Shown piece by piece: positions 45,162 to 54,372 of a stretch of DNA of 64,000 nt. Under the pieces are notes generated by a model that saw nothing but the letters and a program-made list of their open reading frames with translations, ran no database searches and was not told where the DNA came from. The DNA is taken from NCBI RefSeq assembly GCF_035621475.1, contig NZ_CP141799.1, forward strand, positions 280,001 to 344,000, given 5' to 3'. The translations under genes were made by a program, and so were the position numbers. The DNA comes from Pseudomonas paeninsulae. GTDB taxonomy: Bacteria > Pseudomonadota > Gammaproteobacteria > Pseudomonadales > Pseudomonadaceae. Position 1 is the first letter of the stretch; every line of letters starts with the position of its first letter.

Positions 45162-46295
45162 TCAGGCCAGCCCGGCAAGGCGGCGCAGACGGGCCTGGTC
45201 CTTGCTGTCGGCAGTGGGATCCTGTTCACAGGCGGCCAGACGCATGAGTACTACCTCGCGCTTGACACTGATGTTGGGCAGGGCATAGCAGGCGCCAATC
45301 AGTTCGCGCAGGGCCATGGGCAGCTGCCAGCGTACTTTCATGGCAATGGCGAAGGGTGCACTGAATTGGCCAAGGGCCAGCAATAGCGGCTCCTCGCTGA
45401 GGCTATGGCCGCGATTTTCCCAGGCCTGGGCCAGGTAGAGCACGCCGAGCTCGCCCATGCGGTGCAGCAGTGCCGCGCAATGAAACGGCGCCGGATCTAG
45501 GTTGCACTGGCGGGCCAGGGCGATGCTGGTTTCAGCCAGGCGTTCGCAGGCATCCAGATGGCCCTCGGCAAGCCTGCGCAACAGCGGGTTATCCAGGGCG
45601 CTGGACTGGCGCAGTGCCATGGCCATGGCTAGATTGAGGCTGGTCGCCGCGCCGAGTTTCTGCAGCGCTTCTAGCGGGCTGATGCAGGGGCGGCCTGCAC
45701 CGTTGTAGGCGCTGCTGTTGGCCACGGTCAGCAGCCTGGCATTCAGGGCCGGGTCGTGGCGCCAGTCTTCGGCCAGCTCGCGCAGGCTCAGTTGCTCGCC
45801 CTTGAAACTTTGCAGGAGGCGATCGCGGATGCCCTTGCTCAGGGGCATATCCAGCTCGTCGGCCGGCAGTCGTTGCAGGTAAGTCAGGAAGTCTTCGTCG
45901 CTGACGGCGCGGGGCGCGTGATTCTCTGCCGCAGCCACAGGCAGCAACTCGTCCAGGCTGGCGGCTACGTGCGAGGCCCGGAAGGGTTTGCTGATGAAGG
46001 CGCTGACGCCCAGTGCGCGGACTTCTACCACGCTGCTGCGGTCGGTGCGGCCGGTGATCATCACCAGCGGTACTTCGCGGTTGTGCTGGTGCACCTGTTT
46101 GAGCAGTCGAGTGCCTTCGCCATCCGGCAGGTTCCAGTCGACGATTACCAGGTCGCTGGGCTGTTGTTGCCAGTCCGCCAGCGCCTCGGCCACGCTGCCC
46201 AGGCAGACGATCTCGGCGCTCGGGCGCAGGCTCAGTACGATCTGTTTGAGCAGATCGGCGATCCAGTGATCGTCTTCGAGAATCAATACCCGCAT
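45162..46295 (-). CDS. Response regulator with HDOD output domain
   Basis: This ~377-residue protein has an N-terminal receiver (MRVLILEDDHWIADLL; Asp in LVIVDWNLPDGEG; Lys in AFISKPFRASH). An HDOD domain follows from about 130 (LRELAEDWRHDPALNARLLTVANSSAYNG). HDOD proteins commonly act in signalling linked to chemotaxis, c-di-GMP or stress, without enzymatic metal residues. The start is uncertain: ATG 46295 begins the receiver directly, and ATG 46328 adds 11 residues. It lies between the EAL/GGDEF gene and the giant kinase, all on the same strand. Confidence 0.87.
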   Translation of the reverse strand: MRVLILEDDHWIADLLKQIVLSLRPSAEIVCLGSVAEALADWQQQPSDLVIVDWNLPDGEGTRLLKQVHQHNREVPLVMITGRTDRSSVVEVRALGVSAFISKPFRASHVAASLDELLPVAAAENHAPRAVSDEDFLTYLQRLPADELDMPLSKGIRDRLLQSFKGEQLSLRELAEDWRHDPALNARLLTVANSSAYNGAGRPCISPLEALQKLGAATSLNLAMAMALRQSSALDNPLLRRLAEGHLDACERLAETSIALARQCNLDPAPFHCAALLHRMGELGVLYLAQAWENRGHSLSEEPLLLALGQFSAPFAIAMKVRWQLPMALRELIGACYALPNISVKREVVLMRLAACEQDPTADSKDQARLRRLAGLA

Positions 46296-46341
46296 AGGTC
46301 TCAGTTCTTCCCTGGTTCTGCTGGCCATGATGCTTGATTGA

Positions 46342-48615
46342 TCAGAGCGCCGCTACGGCTGGTTCCGGGGCAGGTTCGACCGGTTGTGGCCGGCCGAACA
46401 GATAACCTTGACCATAGTCGCAGCCGATCTGGCGGAGAAACTCCATCTGCTCCGGCCGTTCGATACCCTCGGCCAGAACCTTGAGGTCCAGGCTGTGGCC
46501 CAAGGCCACCACCGCGCGGGTAATCGCGGCATCGTCGTTGTCGTGGGGCAGGCCGCGGACGAAACTTATGTCGAGCTTGAGTTTGTGCACGGGTAGGCGC
46601 TTGAGCCGGGCCAGGGAGCTGTAACCGGTGCCGAAGTCGTCGATGGCCAGGCGGATCCCCAGGGCCCGCAGGCGCTCGAGCAACGCCAAGGCAGCATCCG
46701 GGTTGTCCATCACCGTACTTTCGGTGACTTCCAGCTCCAGGTAGGCGGGGTCCAGGCCGGTGTCGGCCAGCACCTGGGCCACCTGCAGATCCAGCCCGCC
46801 GCGGCTGAACAGCCGGCTGGAGACGTTGACGGCGACGAACCGTGGCGCCTGGGCTTGATGTTGCCAGCGGACCATCTGCCGGCAGGCTTGTTGCAGGACC
46901 CAGGCGTCGATGGCGCCGATCAGGCCGCTGTCTTCGGCGACCGGGATGAACTCCCCGGGGGCTACCAGGCCGCGTTGCGGATGCTGCCAGCGTACCAGCG
47001 CCTCGGCACCGATCAGCTCGCCGCTGGCCAGATCATGCAAAGGTTGGTAGTAGACGCGCAGTTCCTGGTTATCCAGCGCGTGGTGCAGGGCGCTGACTAG
47101 CTCGACGCGGTGGCGGGCGAACTCGGTCAGCTCCAGGGTGTAGAAGGCGTAGCCTTCGCGCCCGCTGCTCTTGGCCTTGGACAGCGCCGAGTCGGCATTG
47201 CGCAGGACCTGCTCGAGGTTTTCGGCATCGCCGGGAAACAGGCTGATGCCGATGCTGGCGCTGATGTAGAACTCCTGTTGGTCGAGGTTGAAAGGCGCCC
47301 CCAGGCTGTTCAGCAGTTGCTGGGCCAGGCTGGCAGCCTGGGAGGCATCCAGGCAGTGCTCGCAGAGCAGGCCGAACTCGTCACCGCCGAGGCGCGCCAG
47401 GGTCATGCCTTCGCCCAGTTGTGCGGCCAGCCGCTCGCCGACCGCCTTGAGCAGCAGGTCACCGATGTTGTGGCCCAGGCTTTCATTGATGTGTTTGAAG
47501 TGATCGAGGTCGATCAGCAGCACCGCACCTTGTTGTGCGGATTTGGCGCGTTTGATGGCGTTTTCGACCCGCTCGGTGAACAGCAGGCGGTTGGGCAGAC
47601 CGCTCAGCGGGTCATGGTGGGCCAGGTGGTCCAGTTCGCCCTGCGAGCGCTTCAACGCGCTGATGTCGGAGAACACCGCGACGTAGTGGCTAAGCTCGCC
47701 TTGCTCGTCGTGAATGGCGCGGATGCGCTGCCACTGTGGGTAAATTTCGCCGTTCTTGCGGCGGTTCCAGATTTCTCCGCTCCAATTGCCCCGGCCAGCC
47801 AGCGCGTGCCACAGGCGTTGGTAGAACGCCTGGTCATGCCGACCCGAGCTCAGGACGCTGGGCTGACGACCGATAATTTCCTCGGGGCTGTAGCCGGTGA
47901 TGCGGGTAAAGGCCGGGTTGACGTGGACGATTTGCTGGTTGCAGTCGGTGACCAGCACCCCGTCCTGGGTCGCATCGAACACGGCGGCGGCCTGGCGCAG
48001 GCTGTGTTCATTGGCGCGGCGTTGGCTGATATCGCTGGCGGTGCCGATAAAGCGCTCCGGTCGGCCCTGAGCGTCGAGTTGCAACTGCCCGCGTGACTGG
48101 ATCCAGCGGTAGTCGCCATTCTGGTGGCGCATGCGCAAGGTCACCTCGAACGCCTCCTGGCTGGCGTTGTCCAGGATAGTGGCGATGGTTTTCTCATGCT
48201 GGGCGAGGTCGTCGGGGTGCAGTTGCTGCAACCAGCGGCCCCGGGTGTTGCCCAGTGCTTCGGGTTGCAGGCCGAGCAGGGTGGCATAGCCCGACGAGAA
48301 AAATACCCCGTTGCTGCATAGATCCCAGTCCCACAAACCCTCCTTGGCTGATTTCAGGGCCAGGTTCAGGCGCTCTTCGCTGGCGCGCAGGGTTCTGCGC
48401 AGGCGTGCCTGCAGACGCAGGTGGGAGCACAGGATCAGATACAGCAGGGCGCTGCTGAGCAGGACGAAGCACAGCCCCATGAGCAGGTGCACCTGTTTGG
48501 CACGTTCGGCAGGCAGTTCCAGGCTGGCCAGGAGGGCATCACTGAAGAGGACCCACAGTCCGGCAGCCAGCAGGTAGGTCAGGGTCAGGCGAACCGCTCC
48601 TTGGGGTAGGTTCAT
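46342..48615 (-). CDS. PAS-PAS-GGDEF-EAL c-di-GMP signalling protein
   Basis: This 757-residue protein has two N-terminal helices (about 10-30 and 45-66) with a short loop. Two PAS domains follow (GLWDWDLCSNGVFFSSGYAT and ATQDGVLVTDCNQQIVHVNP), then a GGDEF domain with intact LARLGGDEFGLL and an EAL domain with IGAEALVRWQHP, LELEVTES and AIDDFGTGYSSL. Both cyclase and phosphodiesterase signatures look intact, so net activity cannot be predicted. It lies beside desA, as a similar gene does in P. aeruginosa. ATG 48615 is chosen at the membrane region; the upstream frame to 48756 has no support. Confidence 0.93.
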   Translation of the reverse strand: MNLPQGAVRLTLTYLLAAGLWVLFSDALLASLELPAERAKQVHLLMGLCFVLLSSALLYLILCSHLRLQARLRRTLRASEERLNLALKSAKEGLWDWDLCSNGVFFSSGYATLLGLQPEALGNTRGRWLQQLHPDDLAQHEKTIATILDNASQEAFEVTLRMRHQNGDYRWIQSRGQLQLDAQGRPERFIGTASDISQRRANEHSLRQAAAVFDATQDGVLVTDCNQQIVHVNPAFTRITGYSPEEIIGRQPSVLSSGRHDQAFYQRLWHALAGRGNWSGEIWNRRKNGEIYPQWQRIRAIHDEQGELSHYVAVFSDISALKRSQGELDHLAHHDPLSGLPNRLLFTERVENAIKRAKSAQQGAVLLIDLDHFKHINESLGHNIGDLLLKAVGERLAAQLGEGMTLARLGGDEFGLLCEHCLDASQAASLAQQLLNSLGAPFNLDQQEFYISASIGISLFPGDAENLEQVLRNADSALSKAKSSGREGYAFYTLELTEFARHRVELVSALHHALDNQELRVYYQPLHDLASGELIGAEALVRWQHPQRGLVAPGEFIPVAEDSGLIGAIDAWVLQQACRQMVRWQHQAQAPRFVAVNVSSRLFSRGGLDLQVAQVLADTGLDPAYLELEVTESTVMDNPDAALALLERLRALGIRLAIDDFGTGYSSLARLKRLPVHKLKLDISFVRGLPHDNDDAAITRAVVALGHSLDLKVLAEGIERPEQMEFLRQIGCDYGQGYLFGRPQPVEPAPEPAVAAL

Positions 48616-48783
48616 AAGGTGTCGATCGGCTCTTTTAGTTGGGCACTGTGATAGTAGTGCAGGCAGCGGCTCGGCATTGTTATCTAAAAGACCAACTGGT
48701 TTTCTGATCCGTGTCAGGGATAATGCACTGTGGCCTGAGTCTCTCGGGCACGCCATGTTTTCCTTTCAAGAGGCACCCGGCTC

Positions 48784-49971
48784 ATGTGGTACAACGGTTT
48801 TCTTGACCTGTCGGTCTGGCAGTTGATCGCGGTCGTTCTGGTGATGACGCACATCACCATTGTCGGCGTCACGGTGTACCTGCACCGCTATTCGGCCCAT
48901 CGCGCGTTGGAACTGCATCCCGCGCTGAAACACTTCTTTCGTTTCTGGCTGTGGTTGACCACGGGGCAGAACACCCGCGAATGGACCGCCATCCACCGTA
49001 AGCACCACGCCAAGTGCGAAACCGTCGACGATCCGCACAGCCCGGTGATCAAGGGCCTGGGCACGGTATTGCGCACCGGCGCCGAGCTCTATCAGCAAGA
49101 GGCGAAGAACCCGGATACCCTGCGCATCTACGGCAAGAACTGCCCGGACGACTGGGTCGAGCGCAACCTCTATTCGCGCTATACCTTTGGCGGCGTGATC
49201 CTGATGGCGCTCATCGACCTGGCGCTGTTCGGCGTGATCGGCATCAGCGTCTGGGCGATCCAGATGATGTGGATTCCCGTCTGGGCGGCCGGGGTGGTCA
49301 ACGGTCTCGGTCATGCCATCGGCTATCGCAACTTCGAATGCCGCGACGCCGCCACCAATTTGCTGCCCTGGGGCATCCTGATCGGCGGTGAAGAACTGCA
49401 CAACAATCACCATACCTATCCCAACTCGGCCAAGCTGTCGGTGCGCAAGTGGGAGTTCGACATGGGCTGGGCCTGGATCCAGCTGTTCAGCTTGTTCGGG
49501 CTGGCCAAGGTGCAGCGCGTGGCGCCGATCGCCCATCGCATCGAGGGCAAACGCCATCTGGACATGGACACCGCCATGGCGATCCTCAACAACCGTTTCC
49601 AGATCATGGCGCAGTACCGCAAGCTGGTGATCGGTCCGCTGGTCAAGCAGGAGCTGGCCAAGGCCGATGCCTCTGTGCGCCATCAGTTCCACCGCGCCAA
49701 GCGCCTGCTGGGCCGCGAGCCGAGCCTGTTGCACGACCAGCAGCAGGCGCGTATCGACGCCATGCTGGCGCAGAGTCAGGCGCTCAAGGTGATCTATGAG
49801 AAGCGCCTGGCGCTGCAGCAAATATGGCTCAAGACCAGCACCAATGGGCATGACATGCTCGAAGCGATCAAGCAGTGGATCCATGAAGCCGAGGCCAGCG
49901 GTATCCAGTCGCTGCGTGATTTTGCCGAGCAGCTGAAGACCTATTCGCTGCGCCCGGTCGCCGTCGCCTGA
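48784..49971 (+). CDS. desA: Acyl-lipid delta-9 fatty acid desaturase
   Basis: This 395-residue inner-membrane di-iron desaturase introduces a cis double bond into acyl chains of phospholipids, adjusting membrane fluidity. The three His boxes are present: HRYSAHR (34-40), HRKHH (71-75) and HNNHH (206-210). Hydrophobic pairs near 10-32 and 138-178 span the membrane. The ~150-residue soluble C-terminal extension is typical of Pseudomonas DesA. AGAGG precedes the ATG. It is divergent from the GGDEF-EAL gene and followed by a terminator. Confidence 0.94.
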   Translation: MWYNGFLDLSVWQLIAVVLVMTHITIVGVTVYLHRYSAHRALELHPALKHFFRFWLWLTTGQNTREWTAIHRKHHAKCETVDDPHSPVIKGLGTVLRTGAELYQQEAKNPDTLRIYGKNCPDDWVERNLYSRYTFGGVILMALIDLALFGVIGISVWAIQMMWIPVWAAGVVNGLGHAIGYRNFECRDAATNLLPWGILIGGEELHNNHHTYPNSAKLSVRKWEFDMGWAWIQLFSLFGLAKVQRVAPIAHRIEGKRHLDMDTAMAILNNRFQIMAQYRKLVIGPLVKQELAKADASVRHQFHRAKRLLGREPSLLHDQQQARIDAMLAQSQALKVIYEKRLALQQIWLKTSTNGHDMLEAIKQWIHEAEASGIQSLRDFAEQLKTYSLRPVAVA

Positions 49972-49990
49972 CCGCGGCTGATTGCCTGGC

Positions 49991-50019
49991 AAAGCCCGCC
50001 GTTCGGCGGGCTTTTTGTT
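49991..50019 (+). terminator. Rho-independent terminator after desA
   Basis: The stem AAAGCCCGCC-GTTC-GGCGGGCTTT (49991-50014) with a following T-rich tract lies 20 bp after the desA stop. Confidence 0.95.
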
Positions 50020-50083
50020 TTCCGCGGCCGCCACCCACTATGCTGCGCTGATAGCTCCAACACTCACCAGGCTGGCGGTTGTT

Positions 50084-51055
50084 ATGGACGAACGCAGCAA
50101 CTCAACGCAGCAATTGGAAGACTTGACCCTGGCGCTGCTGCACAGTCGTGCCGAAGTCACGCGCCTGCGTGAGCGCGAGCGGCTCTTCAGCACCCTGCTT
50201 GGTAGCGTCAACGCGGTGCTCTGGGCGTTCGACTGGCAGGCGCAGCGGGTGATCTACGTCAGCCCGGCCTACGAGCGTATTTTTGGCCGTTCTGCCGCGT
50301 TGTTGTTGGCCGATTATGGCGAATGGCGCAACAGCATCTACCCGGACGACCTGGAATACGCCGCCGAGAGCCTGGCCAAGGTCCTGGAAACCGGGGCGGT
50401 GGAAGTCCGCGAGTACCGCATCATTCGGGCCGACGGGCAGTTGCGCTGGCTCAGCGACAAATGCTTCTTCAGTCGCTCGAGTGAGGCCGAGCAGGCGCAG
50501 ATCATCGTCGGCATCGCCGAAGACATCACCGACAAGAAACAACTGGAAGGCGAGCTGCATCGCCTGGCGACCACCGATGTGCTGACCCAGAGCAGCAACC
50601 GTCGGCACTTCTTCGAGTGTGCCCAGCGTGAGTTCGAGCACGCCCGCCAGTTTGGCAGTCCATTGGCCTTCCTGTTGCTCGACATCGACGACTTCAAGCA
50701 GATCAACGACCGCTACGGTCATCAGATGGGCGACCAGGTATTGCAACGCCTGGCCAGTTGCGGCGCGTTGGTGGTGCGCAGTGGTGATCTGTTCGGCCGC
50801 ATCGGCGGTGAAGAATTCGCCGCGTTGTTTGCGGGCTGCGAGCCAGCGCTGGCCGAGCAGGTCGCCGAGCGCTTGCAGCGAGAGGTGCAGCGTTTGCGCT
50901 TCAGTCACCAGCAGACGGCGTTCGGCATCACGGTGAGCCAGGGGTTGACCAGCTTGCGTGGGGACGACTCGAGCCTGGATATGCTATTTGCGCGCGCCGA
51001 TGCGGCGATGTATCAGGCCAAGCGCCAAGGCAAGAATCAGATCGTGCTCGACTGA
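50084..51055 (+). CDS. PAS-GGDEF diguanylate cyclase
   Basis: This 323-residue soluble protein has an N-terminal coiled-coil-like stretch, a PAS domain (about 35-150; NAVLWAFDWQAQRVIYVSPA with PAC tail IIVGIAEDITDKK) and a GGDEF domain with the active motif IGGEEFAALF (GGEEF at 241-245). It should make c-di-GMP in response to a ligand or redox cue. ATG 50084 is chosen as the start of conserved sequence; the frame upstream overlaps the terminator. A similar desA-cyclase-oprE order exists in P. aeruginosa, supporting conserved context. Confidence 0.92.
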   Translation: MDERSNSTQQLEDLTLALLHSRAEVTRLRERERLFSTLLGSVNAVLWAFDWQAQRVIYVSPAYERIFGRSAALLLADYGEWRNSIYPDDLEYAAESLAKVLETGAVEVREYRIIRADGQLRWLSDKCFFSRSSEAEQAQIIVGIAEDITDKKQLEGELHRLATTDVLTQSSNRRHFFECAQREFEHARQFGSPLAFLLLDIDDFKQINDRYGHQMGDQVLQRLASCGALVVRSGDLFGRIGGEEFAALFAGCEPALAEQVAERLQREVQRLRFSHQQTAFGITVSQGLTSLRGDDSSLDMLFARADAAMYQAKRQGKNQIVLD

Positions 51056-51531
51056 TTGGGCATGGCGCGCTTGGCGAAAATCCGCCGTTAGCGCGCTTGT
51101 GGTCGGCGATAATCCGCCTGTTTGTTCTTCCCGCGACTCTGCAATGGAGTCCGTGTGCTCCAGCCAAAGTCCCGCGCTAGAGGTGTTGCTGCTCGGCGGC
51201 CGGAGACTGGCACAGTAACTGCCTTAGGCTCTTCGACGCACTGATCGGCCTGCAGGGCCGGCACACAATAAAAATGAAGAGACCGCCGATGACATTCTTC
51301 CGTTTGGCTGACGATCCGCCTGCTCCTTTGACATTTGCTCTGCGCGGCACCGTACACCCCTGATTTTTGTTCGCCCCAGCGTTGGCCCGCTTGCTCTGGC
51401 GCCTGTTCGGCTGCCTAGCTGGCGAGGCCCGCTGGGGGGGAATCAACGAATTCGGTGCGTGCCTGCCTCTTCGTGGTCGAAGCCTGCGCCCGTGCCGAAG
51501 TGTCACCCTTAAAACACTGGAGAAAACCATA
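51056..51531 (+). other. Long upstream region of oprE
   Basis: These 476 bp precede oprE. They hold a sigma-54-type promoter at 51208-51223, which would give a leader of roughly 300 nt. The in-frame extension of oprE to 51367 has no signal peptide and is discarded. No further structure was recognised in the putative leader. Confidence 0.5.
51208..51223 (+). promoter_or_regulatory. Sigma-54 (RpoN) -24/-12 promoter of oprE
   Basis: The sequence TGGCAC-AGTAA-CTGCC matches the RpoN consensus TGGCAC-N5-TTGCA, with the required 10 bp between the invariant GG and GC. Transcription of oprE in P. aeruginosa has been reported to depend on RpoN, which supports the assignment. Confidence 0.75.
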
Positions 51532-52797
51532 ATGAGAAAGACCTCCCTGGCGCTGGCCATTGCTGCCGGCACCCTGGGCTTGTCCCTGAGCCAAGTCGCC
51601 AACGCTGAATTCATCAAGGACAGCAAGGCCAGCCTCGAAGCCCGCAACTTCTACTTCAACCGTGACTTCCGTCAGGCAGGCGATCCGACCCCCAGCCAGG
51701 CTAAGCAGGAAGAATGGGCGCAAGGCTTCATTCTGCGCATGGACTCCGGCTATACCGAGGGCACCGTAGGTTTCGGTATCGACACCATCGGCATGCTCGG
51801 TTTCAAACTGGACTCCGGTGGTGGTACCGCCGGCAGTGGTCTGTTGGTGCCGGATCGTTCGGGTGGTTCGCAGGACTACTCGTCCGACCTGGCGGTGGCC
51901 GGCAAGGCCAGGCTGTCCAAGACCACCCTGCGTGTCGGCAGCATGCAGTTCAAGAACATGGCCATCGCCTCCAGCGACAGCCGCCTGACCCCGCAGGTAT
52001 TCAAGGGTGGCCAGTTGCTGTCCCAGGAAATCGAAGGCCTGACCCTGGATGGCGGTTATATCACCGAGGTCAACAACCGCAACTCGGGGGACTTCGAAGA
52101 CCTGTCGATGACCACTGGCGGTCGTCGCGGCATCACTGTTACCGGCGACAAGACTACTGATTCTTTCCAGTTCCTCGGCGGCAACTACAAGGTCACCAAG
52201 GACCTGACGGCCGCGTACTACTACTCGAACCTGGAAGACCTGTACAAGCAGAACTCTTTCAACCTGGTGCATGTACTGCCGCTGGGCGAAGCTCAGAGCC
52301 TGAAGGCCGATCTGCGTTACGCACGCTCCACCGATGATGGCCGCAGCAACGTCGACAACAAGGCGCTGGGGGCGATGCTCACCTATGGCCTGGCAGGGCA
52401 CAGCGTCGGCCTCGGCTATCAGAAGATGAGCGGCGACACCGGTTTTGCCTACCTGGCCACCAGCACCGACCCGTTCCTGGTCAACTATGTGCAGATCAGT
52501 GACTTCGCCAACAAGGACGAGACGTCCTGGCAGGCGCGCTACGACTTCAACTTTGGCAGCGTCGGCATCCCCGGCCTGACCTTCATGACCCGCTACCTGA
52601 CCGGCGACAATGTCGACCTGGGCGCTGCCGGCGACGGCAAGGAATGGGAGCGCGACACCGAGCTGATGTACGTCTTCCAGGAAGGCGCGCTGAAGAATCT
52701 GGGCGTGCGCTGGCGCAATGCGATGGTGCGTTCCAACTTCACCAACGACATCGACGAAAACCGCCTGATCGTCAGCTACACCCTGCCGTTGTTCTGA
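51532..52797 (+). CDS. oprE: Outer-membrane porin of the OprD/OprE family
   Basis: This 421-residue porin begins with a signal peptide (MRKTSLALAIAAGTLGLSLS, cleaved after VANA). The mature part starts EFIKDSKASLEARNFYFNRDF, diagnostic of OprD-family barrels, with alternating strands and a final aromatic residue (SYTLPLF). OprE takes up small solutes; the exact substrate is not known from sequence. The ATG is 9 nt after CTGGAG. Transcription probably starts at the sigma-54 element 300 bp upstream. Confidence 0.93.
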   Translation: MRKTSLALAIAAGTLGLSLSQVANAEFIKDSKASLEARNFYFNRDFRQAGDPTPSQAKQEEWAQGFILRMDSGYTEGTVGFGIDTIGMLGFKLDSGGGTAGSGLLVPDRSGGSQDYSSDLAVAGKARLSKTTLRVGSMQFKNMAIASSDSRLTPQVFKGGQLLSQEIEGLTLDGGYITEVNNRNSGDFEDLSMTTGGRRGITVTGDKTTDSFQFLGGNYKVTKDLTAAYYYSNLEDLYKQNSFNLVHVLPLGEAQSLKADLRYARSTDDGRSNVDNKALGAMLTYGLAGHSVGLGYQKMSGDTGFAYLATSTDPFLVNYVQISDFANKDETSWQARYDFNFGSVGIPGLTFMTRYLTGDNVDLGAAGDGKEWERDTELMYVFQEGALKNLGVRWRNAMVRSNFTNDIDENRLIVSYTLPLF

Positions 52798-52872
52798 CCG
52801 CTGCCCCTTGATTAGAGGGGCTGCCGAGCGCGGCTGAGCAGTTGCATCCTGTTCAGCGGTGAAACACAAATA

Positions 52873-52900
52873 AGCCCGGACTCTGTTCCGGGCTTTTTCG
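52873..52900 (+). terminator. Rho-independent terminator after oprE
   Basis: The stem AGCCCGGA-CTCTGT-TCCGGGCT (52873-52894) is followed by TTTTCG, 75 bp after the oprE stop codon. Confidence 0.93.
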
Positions 52901-52933
52901 TGGCTGTGTAGCCGATAACGTTTAATACCGTGG

Positions 52934-53036
52934 GCCCTGGATTGCGCCCGGGTTTATCCGGCTACGTAGCGGCGATTGATCGTCGATGGGTATCGCTGCG
53001 CTCATCCTACGAGAGCGGGTGTGCAATCCGGGGCGC
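52934..53036. repeat. Fragmentary extragenic repeat related to the aguB-aguA spacer repeat
   Basis: The segment CGATGGGTATCGCTGCGCTC (from 52984), continuing ATCCTACG, closely matches the complement of 60494-60528. GCAATCCGGGG near 53033 matches the element at 60425-60445. It is a decayed mosaic of two repeat families between oprE and the arsR-type gene. Confidence 0.6.
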
Positions 53037-53103
53037 TTTCTGCGGGTGCCATCGCCAAGTCAGATCTCGCCCGGAGAGAGGTGTTGTGGATTACTGCTTG
53101 CAG

Positions 53104-53129
53104 AATAATATATAAAAGAACATATTGTT
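53104..53129. promoter_or_regulatory. Candidate operator of the BigR-type repressor
   Basis: An AT-rich inverted repeat AATAATAT-N10-ATATTGTT (7 of 8 pairs) lies 23 bp before the repressor gene. AT-rich palindromes of this kind are bound by BigR/SqrR-type ArsR proteins, so autoregulation of the whole operon is plausible. Confidence 0.55.
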
Positions 53130-53151
53130 TTTAGTTTAATTGAGGCCGGCC

Positions 53152-53478
53152 ATGAACGCTCCCGAACAGACACTCGATGTCCAGCAGTTGCGCGCCAATG
53201 CCGCGGCGGCGGGGCAGTTGCTCAAGGCTCTGGCCAATCCAGATCGCCTGCTGCTGCTTTGCCAGCTATCGCAAGGCGAGCGCAATGTCAGCGAGCTGGA
53301 AAGCCTGCTCGGTATCCAGCAGCCGACGCTGTCGCAGCAGTTGGCGGTATTGCGGCGTGAAGGGTTGGTGGAAACCCGTCGCGAAGGTAAGCAGATCCAC
53401 TACCGGATCAGCAGCCCGGCCGCCTTGGCGGTGATCAATACGCTGTATCAGTTGTTCTGCGCAGGAGAAACCGCATGA
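53152..53478 (+). CDS. ArsR-family repressor of BigR/SqrR type
   Basis: This 108-residue winged helix-turn-helix repressor has the recognition region [20 protein letters not shown] and wing [10 protein letters not shown]. It carries exactly two Cys residues, Cys37 ([11 protein letters not shown]) and Cys103 (LYQLFCAGE), at positions corresponding to the persulfide-sensing pair of BigR/SqrR. It lacks an obvious metal-site ELCVCD motif. Oxidation to a tetrasulfide or disulfide would release DNA. Context fits: the next genes encode sulfur transport and persulfide oxidation. GAGG precedes ATG 53152, and its stop overlaps the next ATG. Confidence 0.88.
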   Translation: MNAPEQTLDVQQLRANAAAAGQLLKALANPDRLLLLCQLSQGERNVSELESLLGIQQPTLSQQLAVLRREGLVETRREGKQIHYRISSPAALAVINTLYQLFCAGETA

Positions 53479-53936
53479 GTATCGATGGCATCGCTGTCGG
53501 TGGGCTCACTATCGACTGGTTGAATTTCACGCCCTGGAGCTCTCTCGCGGGCGGTGCGTTGATCGGCCTGGCAGCCAGTTTGTTTGTCCTGTGCAACGGC
53601 CGCATCGCGGGTATCAGCGGTTTGCTGGGCTCGGTGCTGGAAGGGGGCGAGGGTCGGGCGGAGAAGGGTATGTTCCTCCTCGGCCTGCTGCTGGCGCCGC
53701 TGCTCTGGGGCCTGTTCAGCGTGCTGCCGACGATCGAGTTTCAGAGTGGTTGGCTAAGCTTGTTGGTGGCCGGCCTGCTGGTCGGTGTGGGTACCCGCTA
53801 CGGCTCCGGTTGTACCAGCGGTCATGGCGTCTGTGGCGTTTCCCGGCTATCGCCGCGTTCGCTGGTGGCGACGCTCGGCTTCATGGCCGCCGGGTTCGCC
53901 ACAGTCTTTGTCCTACGTCATCTGTTGGGAGGTTGA
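53475..53936 (+). CDS. YeeE/YedE family sulfur transport protein, N-terminal-type half
   Basis: This 153-residue membrane protein has about four helices and the conserved motif [18 protein letters not shown]. YeeE/YedE proteins move thiosulfate or other reduced sulfur species across the inner membrane, using conserved Cys residues. Here the transporter is split: this half and the next gene together correspond to a full YeeE. The ATG overlaps the repressor stop (ATGA). Confidence 0.88.
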   Translation: MSIDGIAVGGLTIDWLNFTPWSSLAGGALIGLAASLFVLCNGRIAGISGLLGSVLEGGEGRAEKGMFLLGLLLAPLLWGLFSVLPTIEFQSGWLSLLVAGLLVGVGTRYGSGCTSGHGVCGVSRLSPRSLVATLGFMAAGFATVFVLRHLLGG

Positions 53937-53938
53937 AC

Positions 53939-54358
53939 ATGCGCAAGCTGAGTGCGTTGCTGGCCGGTGTGCTGTTCGGGATTGGCCTGCTGCTGGCCGG
54001 CATGGCCAATCCGGCCAAGGTGCTGGGCTTTCTCGATCTGGCCGGTGCCTGGGATCCATCGTTGGCGCTGGTGATGATTGGCGCCATCGCGGTCGCCGCG
54101 GGGCCGCTGGCCTGGGCCAAGGGGCGTGCGCAATCGTTGCTGGGCGCGCCGATGCAAATACCGTCCAAGCGCGAGCTGGATCCGCGCCTGATCGGCGGCA
54201 GTCTGCTGTTCGGCATCGGTTGGGGGATTGCCGGGATCTGTCCGGGACCGGCGCTGGCCATTTTGTTCAGCGGCCATTGGCAAATCATCGTTTTCGTTCC
54301 GGCCATGCTGGCCGGGATGTTGTTGTTCACCGCGCTGCAACGCCGGCGCGGCCTTTAA
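53939..54358 (+). CDS. YeeE/YedE family sulfur transport protein, C-terminal-type half
   Basis: This 139-residue membrane protein has about four helices and the motif GIGWGIAGICPGPALA, the counterpart of the Cys motif in the first half. It starts 2 bp after the previous stop. It very likely forms a heteromeric channel with the 53475 product. The longer frame from 53591 is a shadow. Confidence 0.88.
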   Translation: MRKLSALLAGVLFGIGLLLAGMANPAKVLGFLDLAGAWDPSLALVMIGAIAVAAGPLAWAKGRAQSLLGAPMQIPSKRELDPRLIGGSLLFGIGWGIAGICPGPALAILFSGHWQIIVFVPAMLAGMLLFTALQRRRGL

Positions 54359-54372
54359 CTCTGGAGCTCATC

